In this document: piece after piece, positions 42,372 to 51,591 of the stretch
Layout of the letters: each line of letters opens with the position of its first letter
Position numbering within the stretch: position 1 is the stretch's first letter
Origin: Bdellovibrionota bacterium
Lineage (GTDB): Bacteria; Bdellovibrionota; UBA1018; CAUJDS01
Length of the DNA: 51,721 nucleotides
NCBI GenBank assembly: GCA_963169695.1
Contig: CAUJDS010000047.1
Coordinates: forward strand, 1-51,721
Direction: 5' to 3'
Notes under the pieces: generated by a model
The model's database searches: none
Seen by the model: the letters and a program-made list of their open reading frames with translations, nothing else
Told to the model about the DNA's origin: nothing
Made by a program: the position numbers and the translations under genes

Positions 42372-43667
42372 GTGTTAACTTATCTCGGCATGATTTTATC
42401 AATGAACACTGTTTTGGTTTTCTTAAGTGGTTTTGCGCTGGCGGCAGGGCTTTCGTACCTTTTTCTGTATAAAGAGCTGCATCGCTTGCGCGACGAGAAT
42501 CAAGTCCTTCAGGCCAGCGCTCAAGAACAGAGGCAGCAGGAGATTCGGCTAGAGGAGAAGCTAAGATCCGTGACGGAAGCACAGGCGCTCCTGATCGAAC
42601 GATTCGGCGCGGTTTCGCAGCAGGCCCTTCAAAGCAATAACCAAACCTTTCTGGACTTGGCAAAGACGGCATTCGAAAAACTCAGGCAAGAATCTCAGGG
42701 CGACCTTCAGTCTCGGCAGCAAGCCATCGAGTCGATGGTCAAGCCCGTGCAGGAGTCTCTTCAACGAGTGGACCAGAAGATTCAGGACCTCGAAAAATCA
42801 CGAGTAGGTGCTTACGAAGGTATCAAACAGCAGGTTCAGTCGCTCCTCGAGGTCCAAAATCGACTCAGAGATGAGACTGGTAATTTGGTCAAGGCGCTTC
42901 GGTCACCCATTGTCCGAGGACGGTGGGGCGAAATCCAGCTCAAGCGTGTCGTCGAGATGGCGGGAATGCTCGAGCATTGCGACTTCTATGAGCAGAGCAG
43001 TCGCGAAGGGGATGACGGCAAACGCCTTCGTCCAGACATGGTCGTGCGCCTCCCAGGGGGCAAACAGATTATTGTCGATGCCAAGGCGCCTCTCTCTGCG
43101 TATTTGGAGGCCATTGAGGCAACGACCGAAGAGGCTCGTATTCTGCGGCTCAAGCATCACGCGCTTCAAATCCGAGAGCACATGACCTTGCTCAGCCGAA
43201 AATCCTACTGGGATCAGTTTCAGCCGTCGCCCGAGTTCGTAGTCCTCTTCCTACCTGGTGAGGCATTTTTCAGCGCAGCACTGGAGCAGGATCCGGCCTT
43301 GATCGAAATGGGCGTCGAGCAGCGAGTTATCCTTGCGACGCCAACTACACTGATTGCATTGCTTCGAGCCGTAGCCTACGGGTGGCGACAGGAGAGCATC
43401 ACCCAAAATGCTGAATTGATTAGCCAACTGGGGAGAGAGCTCTACAAGCGGGTAGTGGATTTATCGGACCACTTGTCTCGTGTAGGCAAAGGCTTGGGTC
43501 ACGCGGTGGAGTCTTACAATCGTGCCATCGGATCGTATGAATCGCGCGTGCTTGTCAGTGCGCGCAGGTTTCAAGAGCTTGATCCCATGGCTTCTAAGGA
43601 AGAGTTGGGTCCTCTGGCTGGAGTGGAGACCGTTACCCGTGAATTAACCCCTCAGCAACCGGTCTGA
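42372..43667 (+). CDS. rmuC: DNA recombination protein RmuC
   Basis: This is a 431-residue protein if started at the GTG at 42372; ATG codons at 42390 and 42402 are alternatives and none has an ideal ribosome site. A membrane anchor (about 11-33) is followed by a long coiled coil and the RmuC nuclease-like domain, with the signature VRGRWGEIQLKRVVE, RPDMVVRLPGGKQIIVDAKAPL and the late KRVVDLSDHLSRVGKGL. RmuC proteins limit DNA inversion and rearrangement at short repeats. Its 3' end overlaps the convergent response regulator by 16 bp. Confidence 0.95.
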   Translation: MLTYLGMILSMNTVLVFLSGFALAAGLSYLFLYKELHRLRDENQVLQASAQEQRQQEIRLEEKLRSVTEAQALLIERFGAVSQQALQSNNQTFLDLAKTAFEKLRQESQGDLQSRQQAIESMVKPVQESLQRVDQKIQDLEKSRVGAYEGIKQQVQSLLEVQNRLRDETGNLVKALRSPIVRGRWGEIQLKRVVEMAGMLEHCDFYEQSSREGDDGKRLRPDMVVRLPGGKQIIVDAKAPLSAYLEAIEATTEEARILRLKHHALQIREHMTLLSRKSYWDQFQPSPEFVVLFLPGEAFFSAALEQDPALIEMGVEQRVILATPTTLIALLRAVAYGWRQESITQNAELISQLGRELYKRVVDLSDHLSRVGKGLGHAVESYNRAIGSYESRVLVSARRFQELDPMASKEELGPLAGVETVTRELTPQQPV

Positions 43668-45091
43668 AGCTTTTCTTGCTCTAGGTCGATGCCATAGGTA
43701 CGAATTTTTTTGTGAAGATGGCTGCGCTCAATGTCCAGTGCTGCGGCGGTCTTAGAGACATTCCAGCCGTTTTCTTTGAGAGATCTCAAGATCATCTCCT
43801 TCTCAAACTGCTGGCGCGCGTCTCGAAGGTTGCGATAGTCCGAAATCGCACCTACCGAATCGTTCCTTCCACCTTCAGGATCGGTGTCCAGTGCTCCCGT
43901 ACCGCTGGATCCTTGTTCGAGGTACTGGGCTACCGTAGAAAGAGAGATAGGCTCTTTGAGCTCGAATTCTTGGGTAAGAATAATAATACGATCAATCAGG
44001 TTCTTGAGTTCACGGACATTGCCAGGCCACGAGTAATGGCCCAAGAGCTTCAAGGCATCGGCAGAAAATTTTCGAAGGGGCTTTTCATAGGCGGTGCAAG
44101 CTTCATCAAGAAAATATTCGGCTAATAGTGGGATGTCGTCCCGACGCTCCGAAAGCGATGGAATGACAAACGGAATAACATTGAGTCTATAGTAGAGGTC
44201 TTCTCGAAATGCCCCCCGCTTAATCTCCTCTCGGAGGTCCTTATTGGTAGCGGCAATTATTCGGACGTCGACTCCGATGGTGTCCATTCCACCCACTCGC
44301 TCAAAACGCTGTTCTTGGAGGATGCGCAGTATCTTCGCCTGAGTTCTTAGTGACATATCGCCAATTTCGTCGAGGAAGAGGGTGCCGCCATCGGCGAGAT
44401 CGAATTTACCTTTTTTTTGTTTAATCGCCCCAGTGAATGCTCCCTTTTCGTGGCCAAAAAGCTCACTCTCAATAAGTTCGTCTGGGATTGCAGCGCAATT
44501 GACATCAATGAACGGTCGATCATTTCGGGGAGAAAATGCATGGATGCTATGGGCGATGAGTTCTTTTCCGGTTCCGTTTCCGCCGGTAATGAGGACCGAT
44601 CCTCGGGTGGGCGCTACGCGCTTTATCAATTCTCGGATCTGTTGAATGGGGCCACTCGTACCAATGATTTGACGATTTCTTTCAATCTGATTTCTCAGCG
44701 CTTTGTTCTCGCTAGCAAGTTCTCTCGCCTGCAGCGCATTTCGGATAAGGACTAGGAGTTTCTCTAGCGATAACGGCTTTTCTACAAAATCAAAAGCGCC
44801 GAGCTTGGTAGCACGGACGGCCGTTTCAATGGTGCCATGGCCTGACATCATAATGACTGGAATTTGTGGCCACTGTCTTCGGATTCGCTGAAGGGTTTCG
44901 ATTCCGTCCAGTTCATCCATCCAAATATCCAAAAGCACGAGGTCGTAAGGCCCTTGCTCAAGCAGATGCAGGCCCTGCATTCCGGAGAGCGCACTGGTGA
45001 CTTCATAACCTTCATCGGTAAGGGCGCCGCGGAGGGATTTGACGATGGCGGCCTCGTCGTCAACAATGAGGATTTTAGATTTCGGATTCAT
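43652..45091 (-). CDS. NtrX-like sigma-54 response regulator
   Basis: The protein has 479 residues. The REC domain has phospho-acceptor Asp55 in LVLLDIWMDELDG and Lys105 in FVEKPL. The AAA+ domain has Walker A GGNGTGKE (170-177), the sigma-54 contact loop GAFTGA (217-222) and LDEIGDM. The C-terminal Fis-type HTH reads NVSKTAAALDIERSHLHKKI. It activates sigma-54 promoters when phosphorylated by the adjacent kinase, whose gene it overlaps by 17 bp. NtrX homologues affect nitrogen, redox and envelope genes; the target set here is unknown. Confidence 0.94.
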   Translation of the reverse strand: MNPKSKILIVDDEAAIVKSLRGALTDEGYEVTSALSGMQGLHLLEQGPYDLVLLDIWMDELDGIETLQRIRRQWPQIPVIMMSGHGTIETAVRATKLGAFDFVEKPLSLEKLLVLIRNALQARELASENKALRNQIERNRQIIGTSGPIQQIRELIKRVAPTRGSVLITGGNGTGKELIAHSIHAFSPRNDRPFIDVNCAAIPDELIESELFGHEKGAFTGAIKQKKGKFDLADGGTLFLDEIGDMSLRTQAKILRILQEQRFERVGGMDTIGVDVRIIAATNKDLREEIKRGAFREDLYYRLNVIPFVIPSLSERRDDIPLLAEYFLDEACTAYEKPLRKFSADALKLLGHYSWPGNVRELKNLIDRIIILTQEFELKEPISLSTVAQYLEQGSSGTGALDTDPEGGRNDSVGAISDYRNLRDARQQFEKEMILRSLKENGWNVSKTAAALDIERSHLHKKIRTYGIDLEQEKLQTGC

Positions 45092-47402
45092 GGGTTCCTA
45101 TTTCTAGCGTCTCCCCTCCAGAAAAGCTAGCTGAACGGCGAATATCGGGTTTGGCTTGGGTGGGGAGCTCCACCAGAAATCTAGCGCCTTGCTCCGACTT
45201 CTGCACGATGCGAATAAATCCATCGTGGTCGTTGACGATCCGCTTTGCAATGGCGAGCCCGAGGCCGGTTCCTTCCTTTTTTGTCGAAAAGTAGGGTTCA
45301 AAAATGCGTTCCTCGGCTTCGTCCGGAATACCAGGACCATTGTCGTCTACGCTGACAGCGGCAATACGCAGCTTTTCGTTGTAATGAGATTCTACAGCGA
45401 CAAGCTTTTTGTTCTTTGAAGGTGAGGCTTGCAGGGCTGCCACACTGTTGTCTAAGAGATTGATGAAGACTCGCTTGATCTGATCGCGGTCAAACTCAAA
45501 CGCCGGTAGCCTTCTTTCGGGCGCGAATTGGAATTCAACAAACGAGTGCGCCGAAGCATAGAGGCCCAAGACTTCTTGCAGTACTTGGTTGAGGTCATTG
45601 GACTCTGGTGCAATCGCCGGAAAGCGCGCAAAATTCGAAAATTCGTTTACCATCTCCTTCAATTCATCCGTGTGCTGGACAATGGTGTTGGTGCACTCGA
45701 GGAGGAGTTCCGCGTTCTTCCCAGTGAGGTTGGCAAATCGCCTCTGAAGACGCTGCGCAGAGAGTTTGATAGGCGTGAGTGGATTTTTAATCTCGTGTGC
45801 AATTCTGCGAGCAACTTCTCTCCATGCCACTTCTCGTTGCGCTTTCAAAAAATGAGACATGTCATCAACGACAGCGACGGCTCCCCATATTTCTTTTCCT
45901 TCACGGAGGGTCGTGACCATGGCAGCTAGTTGTCTAGATTGAGTCGAGGTCTTGCAGGTCCACTGGGCAGTGAGGGAATCGCTGTGAGGGGAGATCTCAG
46001 TGGGAGCAATCGCTGTTTCAATCAATTTAATAAGGACTTCATTGCTGTTGTGGAGGGCATCCTTGAAATGGCGACCTTGAGAATCTAATAGGTCCAGTTC
46101 CAAGAGCTTCGATGCCGCATTATTGAACGTAATGATTGTGCCCATCTTGTCCACACCGATCACGCCGGCGCCGATATGGGCTAAGATGGCCTCGAGTTGC
46201 ACCCTGCGCTTTTCTAGGTCCTTTGTTGCTTGGGTGAGGTGTTCACGGTTTTGTTTGAGATCGCGGGTCATTTTATTGAAGGACTGAATCAGCGTCGCGA
46301 CTTCATCTTCCCCCGATACAGGGATTTGCACATCCAGATTGCCACTTCCTACGGCCCGGGATCCGCGAGCGAGTCGTTCAATGGGGACCGTAAGTTCTCG
46401 AGCAAAATACAGCCCCAGCCAGATCGCCACAAACATCACCACCAGCGTGACCATGACCAATATGGCGAAGTAAGTGGTCTTGATGGGGTATTGGAGAGGA
46501 TTGGTAACTTTATAGTCGTCGATCACATGGGCAATCTCGTCTACTTTATTGACCAGGCTCACGGGGATGTATTGATTGGTTACGATGACACCGAGGACTT
46601 CGCTCTTCTTGGAATCAAAAAAGATGGGAGCTGTTGCCCGTATGAGGTCTCCATTTTGTAAGTGTTGGATCATCGATCCGCCCTGCCCCTGAAACGCCTT
46701 CGTTAATACATCCAGGGGGACACGAGGATACTCCTTGAGCGACTCGGGGTTCTCTGTCTCTTCACGGACGATGAGTCGCGGATCGAGAGGGTTGGCGTAA
46801 TACTCTATCGCGTTGAGTGCCAGGAGACTTCGATTCTGTCGGAGGTAGGCCTCCAATCCCTTTGGCAGTTGCGGAAACAGAGGCTTCTGCCCATTCAGCG
46901 AGAATCGATGGCCCGCTTCTTCGGCCAAGTGACTGGCAAAGTGAGCAGCGGTTTGATCGGTGTGCAAGTAATAGGTCCGCGTGATCTCGAGCGAAGACTG
47001 AAGGGTGTTTTGAATTTTGATGGAGAACCACTTGTCAAAACTCGAATTAATATAGAACGATGAAATCGCAAACAAGATCAATGTCGGAACAATAGAGAAT
47101 GTCAAAAACGCCACGACCAACTTGGTCTTGAGGTGTGCGCCAAGAACGCGATTGCGGCGTTCCCAAAAGAGCTTTCCGATGTTTCGAAAGATGAGCCAGA
47201 AGAGCGCGATCAGTAGGATGACGTTGACGTTGATGAGTCCAAAAAAGAAAATGGAGTTTACGAAAGGAAGCGATTGCGAAACATGACTCAAACGGATTTC
47301 AAGGTAGGTCAGAAAGAGAAACGCTGCGAAAATGAGCGCAATGGCTAGTCGCTCTCGCTTACGCTTCTTGAGTTCTTGGGGGGCTATGGAAGATCTTTGC
47401 AC
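45075..47402 (-). CDS. NtrY-like membrane sensor histidine kinase
   Basis: This is about 775 residues from the GTG at 47402, which has AGGA five bases upstream; a TTG at 47450 gives 16 more residues. The protein has several N-terminal membrane segments, a periplasmic region of about 180 residues, another membrane segment and a HAMP domain (near the [20 protein letters not shown] block). A PAS domain ([20 protein letters not shown]) follows, then HisKA with [18 protein letters not shown] and the ATPase domain with [17 protein letters not shown] and GTGLGLAI. It is divergent from proS and overlaps the ntrX-like gene it should phosphorylate. Confidence 0.93.
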   Translation of the reverse strand: MQRSSIAPQELKKRKRERLAIALIFAAFLFLTYLEIRLSHVSQSLPFVNSIFFFGLINVNVILLIALFWLIFRNIGKLFWERRNRVLGAHLKTKLVVAFLTFSIVPTLILFAISSFYINSSFDKWFSIKIQNTLQSSLEITRTYYLHTDQTAAHFASHLAEEAGHRFSLNGQKPLFPQLPKGLEAYLRQNRSLLALNAIEYYANPLDPRLIVREETENPESLKEYPRVPLDVLTKAFQGQGGSMIQHLQNGDLIRATAPIFFDSKKSEVLGVIVTNQYIPVSLVNKVDEIAHVIDDYKVTNPLQYPIKTTYFAILVMVTLVVMFVAIWLGLYFARELTVPIERLARGSRAVGSGNLDVQIPVSGEDEVATLIQSFNKMTRDLKQNREHLTQATKDLEKRRVQLEAILAHIGAGVIGVDKMGTIITFNNAASKLLELDLLDSQGRHFKDALHNSNEVLIKLIETAIAPTEISPHSDSLTAQWTCKTSTQSRQLAAMVTTLREGKEIWGAVAVVDDMSHFLKAQREVAWREVARRIAHEIKNPLTPIKLSAQRLQRRFANLTGKNAELLLECTNTIVQHTDELKEMVNEFSNFARFPAIAPESNDLNQVLQEVLGLYASAHSFVEFQFAPERRLPAFEFDRDQIKRVFINLLDNSVAALQASPSKNKKLVAVESHYNEKLRIAAVSVDDNGPGIPDEAEERIFEPYFSTKKEGTGLGLAIAKRIVNDHDGFIRIVQKSEQGARFLVELPTQAKPDIRRSASFSGGETLEIGTHESEI

Positions 47403-47479
47403 AACTTTCCTCGCGCCCGAAATCGTCCCAGGCCGGGGATCCGATTGCAACGGCGAATTCCTTCATATATGAATCAGGT

Positions 47480-48955
47480 ATGGCTGAAAAGATCACTCCT
47501 CGCGCGCAAGATTTTTCTCAATGGTATCAAGATGTTGTTCTAGGGTCCGAATTAGCAGACTATTCCCCCGTGAAGGGCTGCATGGTGATTCGACCCAATG
47601 GCTATGCCATTTGGGAGGCCATCCAGTCGGACCTCAATCGACGAATCAAGGACCAGGGAGTAAGGAACGCCTATTTTCCGCTCTTCATTCCTGAGAGTTT
47701 CATCAAAAAAGAAGCCGAACACGTAGAAGGGTTTGCCCCGCAGGTTGCTGTCGTGACCTACGCTGGTGGCAAAGAGCTCGAAGAAAAACTCGTTGTCAGA
47801 CCAACCTCCGAAACCATCATCAACAGCATGTTTTCGAAGTGGATTCAGTCCTATCGTGATTTGCCTCTGCTGATCAACCAGTGGGCCAACGTTGTTCGTT
47901 GGGAAATGCGCACTCGTCTCTTCTTAAGAACGACGGAGTTTCTCTGGCAAGAAGGTCATACCTGCCATGCGACTCATGATGAGGCAGAGCAATTTGCACG
48001 TCGAATGCTCAAAGTTTATCAGGAGTTTTCTGAAGAGACGCTCGCTATGCCCGTGATTTGCGGCATTAAAACCGAGTCAGAGAAATTTGCCGGAGCACTG
48101 CGCACTTACTGCATTGAAGCGATGATGCAGGATAAGAAGGCCCTTCAGGCAGGAACTTCGCATAACTTGTCGACCCATTTCGCCGAGGCATTCGAAACTC
48201 GCTACCTAGCATCCGATGGCAAGTTGGCATCTGTTCACCAGACCAGCTGGGGGGTTTCTACGCGCCTGATCGGTGGCATGGTGATGACCCATTCTGACGA
48301 CAAGGGGTTGATTCTGCCCCCGCGGCTTGCCGAAACGCATGTCATGATCATTCCAATCTACGGCAAAGACGCAGCTGAGAACCTTCGAGTCAATGAGCAC
48401 GCTGAGAAGCTAGCGGAGTCTATTCGAAAAATGGGGAATCAAGGACCTTGGAGTGCGCCGATTCAGGTTCGCATTGATCGCGACGAAAGCAAGAAGCCTG
48501 GGTGGAAGTTTCATCAAGTAGAATTGCTAGGCGTGCCTATTCGCTTAGAATTAGGCCCCAAGGATCTCGAAAAACAACAGGCCGTTTGGCTTCGCAGAGA
48601 TATTGGCACCAAGGAGTTTCTCCCATTGGATAGTATTCCGGCCCGAGTGGCGTCCGAACTTCCTAAGATGCAGAGTGAGCTTCTGGAGCGCGCGCGGGCC
48701 TTTCGGATTCAAAACACGCACTCGGTTGAAAGCTACGAGGAGTTTAAGTCGAAATTGGAATCCGAAGGCGGATTCTTTGAGGCATCTTGGGTCCCAGATG
48801 CTGAGGTCGAAAAGCGAATCAAAGACGAAACCAAGGCCACGGTGCGATGCCTTCCCTATGGAGCAGATTTCGAACCGCAGAGAACTTCTACTCCATGTTT
48901 CATTACAGGAAGGCGAGAGGGGACCGTCAAGGCGCTATTCGCTAGGTCGTATTGA
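47480..48955 (+). CDS. proS: Prolyl-tRNA synthetase, short (archaeal/eukaryotic-like) type
   Basis: The protein has 491 residues. It begins [20 protein letters not shown] and has class II motif 2 ([20 protein letters not shown]) and motif 3 ([20 protein letters not shown]). There is no editing insertion between motifs 2 and 3, and the short C-terminal extension ends in AR-SY. This is the ProS type 3 found in archaea, eukaryotes and some bacteria rather than the long E. coli type. Its stop overlaps the start of pyrF (TGATG), so the two are coupled, and the unit continues into the methyltransferase gene. Confidence 0.97.
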   Translation: MAEKITPRAQDFSQWYQDVVLGSELADYSPVKGCMVIRPNGYAIWEAIQSDLNRRIKDQGVRNAYFPLFIPESFIKKEAEHVEGFAPQVAVVTYAGGKELEEKLVVRPTSETIINSMFSKWIQSYRDLPLLINQWANVVRWEMRTRLFLRTTEFLWQEGHTCHATHDEAEQFARRMLKVYQEFSEETLAMPVICGIKTESEKFAGALRTYCIEAMMQDKKALQAGTSHNLSTHFAEAFETRYLASDGKLASVHQTSWGVSTRLIGGMVMTHSDDKGLILPPRLAETHVMIIPIYGKDAAENLRVNEHAEKLAESIRKMGNQGPWSAPIQVRIDRDESKKPGWKFHQVELLGVPIRLELGPKDLEKQQAVWLRRDIGTKEFLPLDSIPARVASELPKMQSELLERARAFRIQNTHSVESYEEFKSKLESEGGFFEASWVPDAEVEKRIKDETKATVRCLPYGADFEPQRTSTPCFITGRREGTVKALFARSY

Positions 48956-49656
48956 TGGAGTTGATGGTTGCTCTGGATTATCCTGAAGTGAAGCAAGCCG
49001 CTGAGTTGGCCGATCAGCTCCGTGGTCTGCCCGTAACCTACAAGATCGGCTCAGAGCTTTTTCTTCAGATGGGATTGAAGGGCCTTCATGAATTCAAAAA
49101 ACAATGGAATGCCTCCCTATTTCTGGACCTCAAGTTTCACGACATTCCCAACACCGTAAGCCGCAGCATTGCTCAACTCATGACCTATGACCTCAAGTAC
49201 GTGACCATGCATTTGTCGGGCGGCAGGTCCATGATGGAAGCTTCTCGTCAGGTGGTGGATCAAAGCAAATCCACTTTGCAGCTCCTGGGTGTGAGTGTGC
49301 TGACATCCTTCGATGAAGCTGAATGGAAAGAAGTGGCCGTGGCTATTCATCCCTCTCCCGCTCCATTGGCCGACACCGTAAGCGCCTGGGTCGCACTTGG
49401 CGCCCAATCGGGTATTCACGGTGTGGTCTGTTCTGGTCATGAAGTAAGCGCCTTAAAAAAAGCGCATCCTACGTTGAAATTTATTATTCCAGGAGTTAGG
49501 CCAGATGGGTTCGAGAAAGGTCCCTCCGATCAAAAAAGAGTCCTGACTCCTTCTGAAGTCAAAAAGCGCGGGGGTGATGCAATCGTAGTGGGGCGTCCAA
49601 TTACCCAAAATGAACAACCCAAAAAAATAGTGGAGGCCATCCTTCGTGATTGTTGA
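48955..49656 (+). CDS. pyrF: Orotidine 5'-phosphate decarboxylase
   Basis: This is a 233-residue protein from the ATG at 48955, overlapping the proS stop; a TTG just before it is also in frame. MVALDYPEVKQAAELAD, the catalytic DLKFHDIPNTV block (Asp/Lys/Asp) and the phosphate-binding GDAIVVGRPI are all present. It makes UMP in the last step of pyrimidine synthesis. It ends 11 bp inside the following methyltransferase gene. Confidence 0.96.
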   Translation: MELMVALDYPEVKQAAELADQLRGLPVTYKIGSELFLQMGLKGLHEFKKQWNASLFLDLKFHDIPNTVSRSIAQLMTYDLKYVTMHLSGGRSMMEASRQVVDQSKSTLQLLGVSVLTSFDEAEWKEVAVAIHPSPAPLADTVSAWVALGAQSGIHGVVCSGHEVSALKKAHPTLKFIIPGVRPDGFEKGPSDQKRVLTPSEVKKRGGDAIVVGRPITQNEQPKKIVEAILRDC

Positions 49657-50344
49657 ACTTCGCAATCCTCATTCTATTTTAGCCACGCTCAAGCATCGGC
49701 CTGAAGCGATTGCTGAACTTCGTTTGCCTAGAAAGCTGAACACCAGTTCCTGGGAGTCCGTTGCCGAATTAGCCTCAGAATTGAAGGGATTCAAAATCCA
49801 GCAAAATCAGGACGGGATGGCGCGAGTGAAGGCTAAATCTCCCGTGGAAGTCGAAGACCTTTTTGTGGGTGAAGAGGAACAAGGAGTTTGGCTGGGACTT
49901 GATTGCCTTCAGGATCCACAGAATGTTGGCGCGATTTTTAGAAGCGCATCTTTTTTTGGCGTGCGGGGAATCGTGATGACTTCCGAGCGATCCAGCCCCA
50001 TGACCTCCACCGTCTACGACATCGCGTCCGGTGGCGTAGAATCGATTCCATTTGCGAGTGTTCCAAACTTTAAGCGTTCGATCGACCTGGCCAAAGAGGG
50101 CGGGCTTTGGGTTCTTGGTACTTCCGAGCACGAAGGAGAGTCGCTTACCTCGATGGACTGCGACCGCAAGTGGTTTATTCTTATGGGCAATGAAGAAAAA
50201 GGGATTCGATCCCTGACTTCCCAGTCCTGTGATCTGCATTGCAGAATTCCGCAAGGACCTGGGTCAGAAGGAATTGGCTCTCTCAATGTCTCGGTAGCTA
50301 CCGGTGTGCTGCTGTACCACTTCTTAGGTGCTCGAGCGAATTAG
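49646..50344 (+). CDS. TrmH/SpoU-family RNA 2'-O-methyltransferase (RlmB-like)
   Basis: This is a 232-residue SPOUT methyltransferase starting with GTG at 49646, with GGAGG nine bases upstream. Knot motifs are DCLQDPQNVGAIFRSA (motif 1), LMGNEEKGIRS (motif 2) and IGSLNVSVATGVLLYH (motif 3). It most resembles RlmB-type 23S rRNA methyltransferases, but tRNA targets cannot be excluded. It is the third gene of the proS-pyrF unit and overlaps pyrF by 11 bp. Confidence 0.93.
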   Translation: MIVELRNPHSILATLKHRPEAIAELRLPRKLNTSSWESVAELASELKGFKIQQNQDGMARVKAKSPVEVEDLFVGEEEQGVWLGLDCLQDPQNVGAIFRSASFFGVRGIVMTSERSSPMTSTVYDIASGGVESIPFASVPNFKRSIDLAKEGGLWVLGTSEHEGESLTSMDCDRKWFILMGNEEKGIRSLTSQSCDLHCRIPQGPGSEGIGSLNVSVATGVLLYHFLGARAN

Positions 50345-50370
50345 GCCCAAGCGTTCTCCGTGAGATCCCA

Positions 50371-50931
50371 TTAGAAAATATAATGAACGCTCAATCCGAG
50401 CAGAGAAGACAAAGCTCCCGCTTGAAAGTTGGCCGTACCGTCCGTTACCGAAAGCGTGGCTCCCGTATCCAGGTTGAACAGGACTCGATCCAATCCCGGA
50501 AAAAAGAAATGAATCCCAGCGATCGGGGCGAGACTGAAAAAGAATTTTCCAACCACACTTCCAAGCCCCGCACCTGCACCGACATGAAACCCAGCATTTC
50601 CGCCTGCAAAAAGCGTGAATTTATAATAACCCGCAAAGCCTAAGGTGAGCTTTGGGCTCGTAGCGCCCAACCCCAACGTCAGCTGGAGAGCTTGGCCTTG
50701 GTTCAGCCTCATCCAGGCCGAAAGGGCCGAGAAGCTCTGTGAGGGAAGTCCGGGTGAGGAGGTCGAAAGACCGAGCCCAACCTGCTTGGACCCGGAAGAT
50801 GGCGTATTCACCATTTGCGCCTGGGACTGGCTAGTTTTTAGTCGGTCGCCTTTCGCAAAGCTCTCTGAAGCATTTGTCAGGGATACGAAGCAGGCCAACA
50901 CACCAAGGGTCGCGATTTGAATTGTTTTCAT
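50371..50931 (-). CDS. Small outer-membrane beta-barrel-like protein
   Basis: The protein has 186 residues. A signal peptide (about 1-22) is followed by a Ser/Thr/Gln-rich region and a Gly-rich stretch of alternating hydrophobic residues (LGFAGYYKFTLFAGGNAGFH). It ends in VHYIF with C-terminal Phe, which is a barrel-end signature. A barrel of roughly 6-8 strands is plausible. It is convergent with the methyltransferase gene. No function is assigned. The 223-base gap between it and the tRNA cluster shows no gene. Confidence 0.72.
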   Translation of the reverse strand: MKTIQIATLGVLACFVSLTNASESFAKGDRLKTSQSQAQMVNTPSSGSKQVGLGLSTSSPGLPSQSFSALSAWMRLNQGQALQLTLGLGATSPKLTLGFAGYYKFTLFAGGNAGFHVGAGAGLGSVVGKFFFSLAPIAGIHFFFPGLDRVLFNLDTGATLSVTDGTANFQAGALSSLLGLSVHYIF

Positions 50932-51154
50932 GTTCGAGAAAGATTGCGTAAGGTTTGTGAGCTGTCAACGTTGTTTCCTGGCCCTTTTCTCGCCGGAAGT
51001 CGTTTGACATTCTTCTCAAAGAGTGGAATTTTGCACCATTACCTAAAGATGCGTCTGCTTCAATGAGACATTGTCTCTCGAGAATGACCCAGCGCGATAT
51101 CGTATTGGTTCGTTTGATTTGAAGCAAAATTCGCTTTAGGTGGCGGTTTAGTGG

Positions 51155-51230
51155 GCTGGAGTAGCTCAGTTGGTAGAGCAGCTGATTTGTAATCAGCCGG
51201 TCGGGGGTTCAAGTCCCTTCTCCAGCTCCA
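51155..51230 (+). tRNA. tRNA-Thr (anticodon TGT)
   Basis: This is a 76-nt tRNA with encoded CCA. The acceptor stem is GCTGGAG/CTCCAGC, the anticodon stem is GCTGA/TCAGC with loop TTTGTAA, and the discriminator is T. It is the first of four tRNAs before tuf, in the same place as thrU in the E. coli thrU-tyrU-glyT-thrT-tufB cluster. Confidence 0.97.
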
Positions 51231-51240
51231 CGGAATGCAG

Positions 51241-51326
51241 GGAGAGGTGCCCGAGCGGCCAAAGGGACCAGGCTGTAAACCTGGCGGCGTCAGCCTACGA
51301 AGGTTCGAATCCTTCCCTCTCCACCA
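51241..51326 (+). tRNA. tRNA-Tyr (anticodon GTA)
   Basis: This is an 86-nt class II tRNA with long variable arm and encoded ACCA end. The acceptor stem is GGAGAGG/CCTCTCC and the anticodon stem is CCAGG/CCTGG with loop CTGTAAA. It is in the tyrU position of the cluster. Confidence 0.97.
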
Positions 51327-51379
51327 CTTTGTTATTGAAAAGGGGCAGCCTTTTTCATACCGCTAGGACAGTTCATATT

Positions 51380-51456
51380 GCGGGAGTAGCTCAGATGGCT
51401 AGAGCATCAGCCTTCCAAGCTGAGGGTCGCGGGTTCGAGCCCCGTCTCCCGCTCCA
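51380..51456 (+). tRNA. tRNA-Gly (anticodon TCC)
   Basis: This is a 77-nt tRNA with encoded CCA. The acceptor stem is GCGGGAG/CTCCCGC and the anticodon stem is TCAGC/GCTGA with loop CTTCCAA. It is in the glyT position, with one base separating it from the next tRNA. Confidence 0.97.
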
Positions 51457-51457
51457 T

Positions 51458-51532
51458 GCTGTTGTAGCTCAGTGGTAGAGCACTCCCTTGTTAAGGGAGA
51501 GGTCGAGGGTTCAACCCCCTTCAACAGCTCCA
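51458..51532 (+). tRNA. tRNA in thrT position with anticodon GTT (Asn by anticodon, Thr by body)
   Basis: This is a 75-nt tRNA with encoded CCA and perfect acceptor stem GCTGTTG/CAACAGC. The anticodon stem CTCCC/GGGAG has loop TTGTTAA, so the anticodon reads GTT. The anticodon arm, discriminator T, G1-C72 and C2-G71 pairs and gene order match bacterial tRNA-Thr(GGT) except for position 35 (G to T). The D loop is one base shorter than in the TGT tRNA-Thr here. Bacterial tRNA-Asn usually has discriminator G, which is absent. Amino acid identity is therefore uncertain. Confidence 0.9.
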
Positions 51533-51591
51533 GGATTTTTTGAAATTTTATTTTTAAACGATAACGAAATAAGACACAGAGGAGAACGACG

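Noticed and set aside
42271-42672. N-terminal extension of the secreted protein gene at 41143
   Set aside because: It would overlap rmuC by 300 bases in antisense and put 140 residues before a clear signal peptide. An internal start is far more likely.
49117-50254. Minus-strand frames of 107 and 159 codons opposite pyrF and the methyltransferase
   Set aside because: The sense strand holds genes with full catalytic motifs. The antisense frames have no start signals or recognisable features.
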